Of a stretch of 11,103 nt of DNA, positions 6,247-11,103 are shown piece after piece (the first letter of the stretch is position 1; each line of letters opens with the position of its first letter). Both the position numbers and the translations under genes were made by a program. The notes under the pieces are model-generated. The model did not search any database. It had not been told where the DNA came from and saw only the letters and a program-made list of their open reading frames with translations. Source of the DNA: an uncultured Lachnospiraceae bacterium (GTDB taxonomy: Bacteria; Bacillota; Clostridia; Lachnospirales; Lachnospiraceae); contig CACZQT010000452.1 in the NCBI GenBank assembly GCA_902783295.1, positions 1 through 11,103 on the forward strand, read 5' to 3'.

Positions 6247-7785
6247 ATGAAAACGACCCAAAGAATCCTCGGAACCCTGCTCGCGCTGGCGATGCTGCTT
6301 TCCGGCGCCGCCTTTGCGGAGAGCGCGGAGAGCTATCCGGATATCGAGTACTGGTTCACCAACGAGGGCTTCCTGCCCGCGGAAGTCGGAGGAGCCTATT
6401 ACAACCTGACGAAAGAAACCATTGGCGTTGGCGTGTACATGCCCTATGTGGACTGGAACGGCGGCCAGACCTACCGCGAGCAGCTGGCCCTGCGGGTCGC
6501 GGCGAACGACACCCCGGATATCTTCATCTACAACAACGGTATTGAGAACAGTCTGATTCTGGACGGCGCCGCCCTGGACCTGACGGACTACCTGCCGGAG
6601 TACATGCCCCATGTATGGAACGCGATCCCCGCTTCTGTCTGGGAAACCGTCAGGGCCAACGATCCCACCGGCCAGGGCCGCATCTGGACGATTCCGGACG
6701 TGACCACCTTCACCCGCCACGGTGCCTATATCCGCACTGACTGGCTGGAAGCGGTGGGCAAGGAAATGCCTACCACCCAGGAGGAGTTTGTGGATGTGCT
6801 CCGTGCCTTTAAGGAGAAGGATCCCAACGGCAACGGCGCCGCAGACGAAATCCCCGCCGGCGGCCGCATGGAAGCCCGCTGGATGGACTATCTCTTTGCC
6901 CAGTACGGTGTTGCCATGTATGAAGGCTATCCGGAGTGGGACGTCTACGACGGAGAAATCACCTACTCTGCTGTGACCCCCAACATGAAGGCTGCTCTGG
7001 GTTTTGTAGCTTCCCTGTACAAGGAAGGACTGCTGGATCCCGAAACCCTGCTGAACTCCTCCGGCGACTGGTCCGGCAAGTTCGACAGCAACGTCGTCGG
7101 TGTGTACTACCACATTCCGTGGGTCGCCTATCAGCGGCTGCAGGGAATCTACGACTACACCTCCGGAGCGGTGAAGGCGCAGGTCGCCAACCTGCCCCAG
7201 ATCAGCGCGGAGGGTTATGAGGGCTTCATCACTGTCAAGCCCACCGGCAACTCCGGCAAGATGGTTTCCGCCGATGTCGCAAAAGATGAGCAGCTGATGA
7301 AGGCCGCCTTCCGCGTACTGGACTGCCAGTACAACATGGAGTACCGGGACCTGGAATACGGCGTCGAGGGTATGCACCACGAAGTCGTGGATGGAAAGAA
7401 AGTGAAGCTGCCGGAAGACAAGGCGACCCAGGAACTGCTGATCCTGCAGACTCCGGGATGCCAGGTGGAGAACGTGGAAGTCATCACCAGCCGTCTGGAA
7501 GCTGTTCGTACAGAGGAGAACAGCTGGCAGATCGACGAGTCCATCGCGCTGCTGAACGGCAACCAGGCCGACGGCAGGGTGATCGCCTCGGACGGTATGC
7601 CCTCCACTGTCTATGAGGGGTATGAGGATATCCAGAACCGGACACTGTACGTGGAATACGTGTCCAAGATCATTACCGGCGAATATTCCCTGGACAAGTT
7701 CGACGAGTTCGTGGAACGCTGGTACAAGAACGGCGGCCAGGCTGTCACGGACCGCGTCCGGGAATGGTACGCCGGAAAGAAATAA
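6247..7785 (+). CDS. Extracellular sugar-binding protein, LplA-like, without lipobox
   Basis: The solute-binding component of the importer, 512 residues. ATG 6247 follows AAGGAG (6236-6241) at 5 bases. Residues 1-24 form a Sec signal peptide: KTTQR basic start, LLALAMLL core, then AFA, with likely type I cleavage before ESAE. There is no Cys in a lipobox position, unlike most Gram-positive binding proteins, so the mature protein may be released or held another way. A calcium-loop-like segment DPNGNGAADEIP (192-203) is characteristic of the LplA family. Aromatic-rich stretches such as YWFTNEG and YMPYVDWNGGQTYREQLALR fit a sugar-binding cleft. It is last in the transporter operon and is followed by a strong terminator. 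It delivers oligosaccharide to the two permeases and might also present it to the sensor kinase encoded next. Confidence 0.88.
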   Translation: MKTTQRILGTLLALAMLLSGAAFAESAESYPDIEYWFTNEGFLPAEVGGAYYNLTKETIGVGVYMPYVDWNGGQTYREQLALRVAANDTPDIFIYNNGIENSLILDGAALDLTDYLPEYMPHVWNAIPASVWETVRANDPTGQGRIWTIPDVTTFTRHGAYIRTDWLEAVGKEMPTTQEEFVDVLRAFKEKDPNGNGAADEIPAGGRMEARWMDYLFAQYGVAMYEGYPEWDVYDGEITYSAVTPNMKAALGFVASLYKEGLLDPETLLNSSGDWSGKFDSNVVGVYYHIPWVAYQRLQGIYDYTSGAVKAQVANLPQISAEGYEGFITVKPTGNSGKMVSADVAKDEQLMKAAFRVLDCQYNMEYRDLEYGVEGMHHEVVDGKKVKLPEDKATQELLILQTPGCQVENVEVITSRLEAVRTEENSWQIDESIALLNGNQADGRVIASDGMPSTVYEGYEDIQNRTLYVEYVSKIITGEYSLDKFDEFVERWYKNGGQAVTDRVREWYAGKK

Positions 7786-7795
7786 TGTGATCGTC

Positions 7796-7811
7796 CCCTC
7801 CCACGGGAGGG
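7796..7811 (+). other. Short hairpin just after the binding-protein stop codon
   Basis: CCCTCC (7796-7801) and GGAGGG (7806-7811) pair around CACG, 10 bases after the stop. It is stacked directly before the main terminator and probably protects the 3' end of the operon mRNA. It has no U-tract of its own. Confidence 0.35.
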
Positions 7812-7813
7812 AA

Positions 7814-7846
7814 GCGCAGGGCGGACGAAACGCCCTGCGCGTTTTT
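7814..7846 (+). terminator. Strong intrinsic terminator of the transporter operon
   Basis: GCGCAGGGCG (7814-7823) pairs perfectly with CGCCCTGCGC (7831-7840), loop GACGAAA, followed by GTTTTT (7841-7846). It lies 28 bases after the binding-protein stop and separates the transporter operon from the two-component genes, which have their own promoter immediately downstream. Confidence 0.9.
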
Positions 7847-7850
7847 GGCA

Positions 7851-7879
7851 TTGAACCCGGGCTGAGAATGGAATATGAT
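7851..7879 (+). promoter_or_regulatory. Sigma-A-type promoter of the two-component operon
   Basis: TTGAAC (7851-7856) and TATGAT (7874-7879) are spaced by 17 bp. The -10 box includes the ATG at 7875, so a transcript starting near 7886 could not use that codon. It begins 5 bases after the operon terminator, giving the regulators expression independent of the transporter. Confidence 0.6.
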
Positions 7880-7904
7880 GGAGAAAAGGGAGGAGGAAAC
7901 CGCC

Positions 7905-9731
7905 TTGTTCCGAAAATACCGCAACCTGAAAATATCCCGGAAGATGACCGCGGCGTTTCTGGTGATCTGCTTCGCGGCTGTTTCCCTGTCTTCCATCATC
8001 ATCTCCTACGCGGTGATGCGGAACAGCAATCGCCGGACGGAGATCCTGGCCCGGGAAATCAACGCCCAGGTCACACTGGGCATGGAGAATTTTATCAGTT
8101 CCTGCAAGGGCCTGATGCTGGCGGTGTTGGTGGATTCCGAGACCCTGTCCTTCCTGGCTCGGGGCGGCGCCTCCATGGCGGAGCAGGCGGAAAGTCAGAC
8201 GCAGATCAACCGACTGCTGTTCCGGCTGATCAAGATGCAGCCAGCCCTGGTCCACGCCAGCATCCTGTTGGACAGCGGGCTGTCCTTCCAGACCGGTGTC
8301 ACCGGAGAGACGGTGGATCTCGCGGCCCTGGCTGAGAAAAGCTGGATGCGGCGGGTCCGGGAGGATTCGGAGACCTTCTCCGTCGTGCCGATGCATGCGG
8401 CGGAATATACCAACCGCCCGGGCCACGGTGCGGTGATCTCTGCGGTGCAGAAGCTGTACGGACCTTCCCGGCAGGCAGTCGGCGCCGTGATCCTGGACCT
8501 GGAGAAGGATTCCTTCGTCAATCTGGGAGACGAGTCCCTGCTGCAGGAAAACCTCCAGGGAATCCGGGTGGCAATTGAGAGCCGGGACCACCGGCTGATC
8601 TACGACTCGGCTCTGGCGGAACCAGAGACCTGGGGGGAGGACGGGATGATCCGTTTTGAGCTGCCGGACCGGCAGTGTTACCTGATCCAGTCTCAGGAAC
8701 TCGCGGACATCGGGATTACCGTTCATACCATCTATCCGAAGGCGACCCTCTTCCTGCAGCGGCGGGATCTGATCCTGGTGACGGCGCTGAGTGTTCATGC
8801 CTGCGTGTTGCTCTCCCTGCTGTGCGCCCATCTGTTCAGCCGATCCTTCACCCGGCCCATCGACCGGCTGCGGGAGGCCATCCTGCGGGCGGAAGGCGGG
8901 GAGTACCTGCCGGTGAAGGGATCCTTCAACAGGGATGAGTTCGGAGACCTGATCCGGCAGTATAACCGGATGGCGGAACGGATTGAGTACCTGATCAGCC
9001 AGGTGTACCAGAAGGACCTGCAGAAGAAGGACGCTCAGCTGATCGCGCTTCAGACGCAGATCAACCCGCACATGATGTTCAACACCCTGGAAACCATCCG
9101 GATGAAAGCGGTTATTGCGGGGAACAGGGAGGTGGCCGAGATGACCAACCTGCTGGGCAAAATGCTCCGGATGACGCTGGAAAACGTGAACGAGCACCAC
9201 ACGGTGCGCAATGAACTGGACTACGTCCGCTCCTTCCTCCGGCTGCAAAACCTGCGCTTCCGCGCAGAGAATACTCTGGAGGCGGAGGTGCCGGAGGAAC
9301 TGTTTTCCGTACCCTGTCCGGTGATCCTGTTCCAGCCGCTGGTGGAGAACTGCCTGAGTCACGGCTCCCGCGGGCCTGACGAGCCCCTGCATATCCGGAT
9401 CCTCGGGGAACGGATTCCCGGCACGGGGCTCATCCGCTTCCAGGTCACGGACGACGGCGCCGGGATGGATCCGGACCGGCTGATGCAGATGGCGGACCGG
9501 CTGGAGCAGATCCGGCAGGGAAAGTTCTCCATGGAATCCGCGACGCAGGATGGCCGGCAGCACATCGGGCTCGAAAACATTGCCAAAAGGCTGCACCTTC
9601 AGTATGGGCCGGAGGCTTATCTGGAAATTGTATACAGCAACGAGGGTGGGACGGAGATTGCTTTCCGCTTCCCGGACCAGAACGGAGAAACAAAGGAAGA
9701 GGAGGAAAAAGCATGGACGTCCGGATCCTGA
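7905..9731 (+). CDS. Membrane sensor histidine kinase, YesM-like
   Basis: The sensor kinase of the pair, 608 residues from TTG 7905. That start has AGGAGG (7891-7896) at 8 bases and gives the family-typical opening FRKYRNLKISRK. The upstream ATG at 7875 (618 residues) has no ribosome site and lies in the -10 box. Membrane helix 1 is at about residues 15-34 and helix 2 at about 289-308, enclosing a roughly 250-residue extracellular sensor domain. A HAMP domain follows (SFTRPIDRLREAI), then the His_kinase/HATPase_c module. The phospho-acceptor is H389 in QINPHMMFNTLE; the usual family text is NPHFLYNTL or NPHFLFNTL, so MM is slightly unusual. The N box is LVENCLSHG (N482), the G1 region VTDDGAGM and the G2 region HIGLENIAKRL. 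Its stop overlaps the regulator gene by 19 bases. It probably senses an extracellular sugar or the loaded binding protein. Confidence 0.9.
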   Translation: MFRKYRNLKISRKMTAAFLVICFAAVSLSSIIISYAVMRNSNRRTEILAREINAQVTLGMENFISSCKGLMLAVLVDSETLSFLARGGASMAEQAESQTQINRLLFRLIKMQPALVHASILLDSGLSFQTGVTGETVDLAALAEKSWMRRVREDSETFSVVPMHAAEYTNRPGHGAVISAVQKLYGPSRQAVGAVILDLEKDSFVNLGDESLLQENLQGIRVAIESRDHRLIYDSALAEPETWGEDGMIRFELPDRQCYLIQSQELADIGITVHTIYPKATLFLQRRDLILVTALSVHACVLLSLLCAHLFSRSFTRPIDRLREAILRAEGGEYLPVKGSFNRDEFGDLIRQYNRMAERIEYLISQVYQKDLQKKDAQLIALQTQINPHMMFNTLETIRMKAVIAGNREVAEMTNLLGKMLRMTLENVNEHHTVRNELDYVRSFLRLQNLRFRAENTLEAEVPEELFSVPCPVILFQPLVENCLSHGSRGPDEPLHIRILGERIPGTGLIRFQVTDDGAGMDPDRLMQMADRLEQIRQGKFSMESATQDGRQHIGLENIAKRLHLQYGPEAYLEIVYSNEGGTEIAFRFPDQNGETKEEEEKAWTSGS

Positions 9732-10765
9732 TTGTCGATGACGAGCCGGAAATCGCTGAGGGGCTTGGCATGCTGCTGGCCGCCCGCTCCCCGGAGTACC
9801 GGGTGGTCGGCCGGGCCCGGGACGGGCTGGAGGGATTCGACCGGGCGATTGAGCTGCATCCCGATATTGTGATTACAGACATCCGGATGCCCCAGGCCAG
9901 TGGTCTGGACATGATCCGCGATATTCAGTCCTACGAAGCCCGGACGGAATTCATCCTTATCTCGGGATACGCGGATTTTGAGTACGCGAAACGAGCCATG
10001 GAGTACGGCGTGCAGTATTTCCTGACGAAGCCAATCGACGAGGAGGAGCTTTTCGCGGACATTGAGAAAATCCGGAGCCGGTGGACCCGGCAGGAGGAAT
10101 TTGCAGAGATGGCCGACCTGTTTTCGGAGGACCAGCTTCTCCCACTGGAGGAAGCTATGGCGCTTCAGGACCGGAAGGCGCTGAGGGAAACCGTAGCCGC
10201 CCTGTTTACTGTGTTGCGTGGCCGGTCCCTCAGCACGGAGAACCTGAGGATGCTCTGCCTGAACCTGGTGCTTTACGGAACCCGTAAATATCCCTACGCC
10301 GCTCTGCGGATCAACAACTACCTGGGGAAGAACGTGCTTTCTTCCCGGAGCGTAGATCGCATGCAGTCCCCGGACGAGCTGGAAAACTGGACCTTCAATA
10401 TGCTCGCAGGAGCGGGGGAAATCCTGGAAAATGACACGGTCCGGGGCAGGCGGGACCTGATTGCCGAAGCCCGGGATTATATCAGGGAGAATTTTGAGAA
10501 GAACATCACCCTGAATGACATCGCGGAGCGCTTCTACGTCAATCCCTTCTACTTCAGCCAGCTGTTCAAGAAAAAAACAGGTACGACTTATCAAAAGTAC
10601 CTGACGGAGCTGCGCATGAAGCGGGCGGAGGTCCTCCTCCGGGAGACTGATATGAAGGTGTATGAGGTATGTGAGGCAGTCGGGTATACGGACGCGAACT
10701 ATTTCAGCAAGCTTTTTGAGCGCAGCACCGGGAAAAAGCCATCTGCCTTCCGCGGCGAAGGCTGA
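9713..10765 (+). CDS. Response regulator with AraC-type DNA-binding domain, YesN-like
   Basis: The cognate regulator, 350 residues. ATG 9713 follows AGGAGG (9700-9705) at 7 bases and lies inside the end of the kinase gene, so the two are translationally coupled. The receiver domain covers residues 1 to about 120, with the acidic pair D9-D10, phospho-acceptor D56 in VITDIRMP, switch residue S84 in ILISGYADFEYAK and K106 in FLTKPID. A linker of about 130 residues follows. The AraC domain is at about 253-350, with two helix-turn-helix units (NDIAERFYVNPFYFSQLFKK, then a second at about 315-340 including VCEAVGYTDANYFSKLF). Phosphorylation should activate DNA binding, probably at paired direct repeats. 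The best candidate target in view is the 22-bp-period repeat at 4278-4310 before the transporter promoter. Confidence 0.94.
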   Translation: MDVRILIVDDEPEIAEGLGMLLAARSPEYRVVGRARDGLEGFDRAIELHPDIVITDIRMPQASGLDMIRDIQSYEARTEFILISGYADFEYAKRAMEYGVQYFLTKPIDEEELFADIEKIRSRWTRQEEFAEMADLFSEDQLLPLEEAMALQDRKALRETVAALFTVLRGRSLSTENLRMLCLNLVLYGTRKYPYAALRINNYLGKNVLSSRSVDRMQSPDELENWTFNMLAGAGEILENDTVRGRRDLIAEARDYIRENFEKNITLNDIAERFYVNPFYFSQLFKKKTGTTYQKYLTELRMKRAEVLLRETDMKVYEVCEAVGYTDANYFSKLFERSTGKKPSAFRGEG

Positions 10766-10777
10766 CGAAGAACCGGT

Positions 10778-10807
10778 ACTTCCATACGAAGTGTCATTTT
10801 TATTTTT
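10778..10807 (+). terminator. Weak putative terminator after the regulator gene
   Basis: ACTTC (10778-10782) and GAAGT (10788-10792) pair around CATAC, then GTCA and a T-rich run (10797-10801 and 10803-10807). The stem is only 5 bp and the U-tract starts late, so termination may be partial, with read-through to the next gene. A GC-richer hairpin at 10745-10762 overlaps the end of the regulator gene but lacks a U-tract. Confidence 0.3.
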
Positions 10808-10850
10808 CCCTGCCATCCGCTTATTTGATGCGTATCAAGGAGTGCTCACG

Positions 10851-10910
10851 ATGAAAAACACCGGGGCAGGAAAAAACGAATGGAAAAAGGAGATAAGATT
10901 CCCATGCTGA
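10851..10910 (+). CDS. Possible 19-codon leader ORF coupled to the next gene
   Basis: ATG 10851 is preceded by a good ribosome site, AAGGAG (10837-10842), at 8 bases. It opens MKNTGAGKNEW and stops at TGA 10908-10910, after 19 residues. The stop overlaps the next gene's start codon: ATG 10904 lies 4 bases before it. The peptide is basic and charged and resembles no leader peptide I know. Ribosomes ending here could restart on the next gene, or the ORF could control it. It is also possible that it is not translated in earnest, since ribosomes may load at 10886-10892. Confidence 0.35.
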   Translation: MKNTGAGKNEWKKEIRFPC

Positions 10911-11103
10911 AGAAAATTGTTACCATGCTGTTGGTCCTGTGCCTTGCCACTGTTGCCCTTCTTCCCGCCTTTGCTGAAACCGCCCAGGCGCCTGAGAAGA
11001 AAGTGGTCAACTGGGATGCGGAACGTCAGCAGCAGTTCGCGGATGCCGGTTATGTCGGAGAACTCAAAACTTTCGGTTCTCACAACATCAGCGTGATCAT
11101 TCC
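10904..11103 (+). CDS. Secreted protein of unknown function (3' end outside window)
   Basis: The first 66 codons of a gene running off the right edge. ATG 10904 follows AAAGGAG (10886-10892) at 11 bases, a somewhat long spacing. Residues 1-25 are a Sec signal peptide: LKK basic start, MLLVLCLATVALL core, then PAFA with likely cleavage before ETAQ. The visible mature part (KKVVNWDAERQQQ, then AGYVGELKTFG and ISVIIP) matches no family I recognise. The signal peptide style, ending in AFA-E without a lipobox Cys, is the same as in the binding protein at 6247. Its place right after the two-component genes suggests a link, but a weak terminator separates them. No clear promoter was found in 10766-10850. 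Confidence 0.7.
   Translation, partial: MLKKIVTMLLVLCLATVALLPAFAETAQAPEKKVVNWDAERQQQFADAGYVGELKTFGSHNISVII

Noticed and set aside
6178..9596. Two long open frames on the - strand (6178-7851 and 7611-9596) opposite the binding-protein and kinase genes.
   Set aside because: Their translations have no domain logic, are rich in Gln, His, Arg and Gly as expected of antisense reading in GC-rich genes, and lie fully over well-supported + strand genes.
10745..10762. GCCTTC/GAAGGC hairpin at the end of the regulator gene as terminator.
   Set aside because: It lies inside the coding sequence and is not followed by a T-run.

Overview
The window looks like part of a chromosome from a Clostridia-type Bacillota bacterium, probably from a gut, rumen or other plant-fibre niche. 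The evidence is a moderately GC-rich genome (GC-rich coding, AT-richer gaps), GGAGG-type ribosome binding sites, a YesM/YesN-type two-component pair and an LplA/LplB/LplC-type sugar ABC importer. The taxonomy is inferred from gene content only; no rRNA or marker gene is present.

Layout. (1) 2-1141 (+) is the 3' part of a TldE/PmbA-like gene, cut by the left edge. (2) 1142-1425 is a convergent gap with a hairpin terminator that works on both strands and a second, larger imperfect hairpin. (3) 1426-4071 (-) encodes an 881-residue cytoplasmic (beta/alpha)-barrel glycoside hydrolase, distantly like GH106. (4) 4072-4365 is a dense divergent control region. It holds a 10-bp perfect hairpin, a possible degenerate small inverted-repeat element, two opposed intrinsic terminators, an 11-bp direct repeat with a 22-bp period, and a good sigma-A promoter (TTGATG-17-TACAAT). 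(5) 4366-7785 (+) is a transporter operon of two permeases and a secreted solute-binding protein, closed by a strong terminator. (6) 7851-10765 (+) is a separately promoted sensor kinase/AraC-type response regulator pair. (7) 10851 to the right edge holds a 19-codon leader ORF overlapping the start of a secreted protein of unknown function, cut by the window end.

How it may work together. The kinase would sense an extracellular carbohydrate or the loaded binding protein and phosphorylate the regulator. The regulator's C-terminal AraC domain could bind the direct repeat just upstream of the transporter -35 box and switch on import. The divergently encoded hydrolase would cut the imported oligosaccharide in the cytoplasm. 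No ATPase is encoded here, so the importer probably borrows a shared MsmK/UgpC-type ATPase. The substrate is not determined; a rhamnose-containing (pectin-like) oligosaccharide is only a guess from the GH106 resemblance.

The most interesting points are the candidate AraC-type operator, the start-codon/promoter conflict of the kinase gene (TTG at 7905 is better than ATG at 7875), the binding protein without a lipobox, the opposed terminators and possible mobile remnant between the divergent genes, and the coupled leader ORF at the right edge. I see no CRISPR array, rRNA, tRNA, phage or clearly new defence system.
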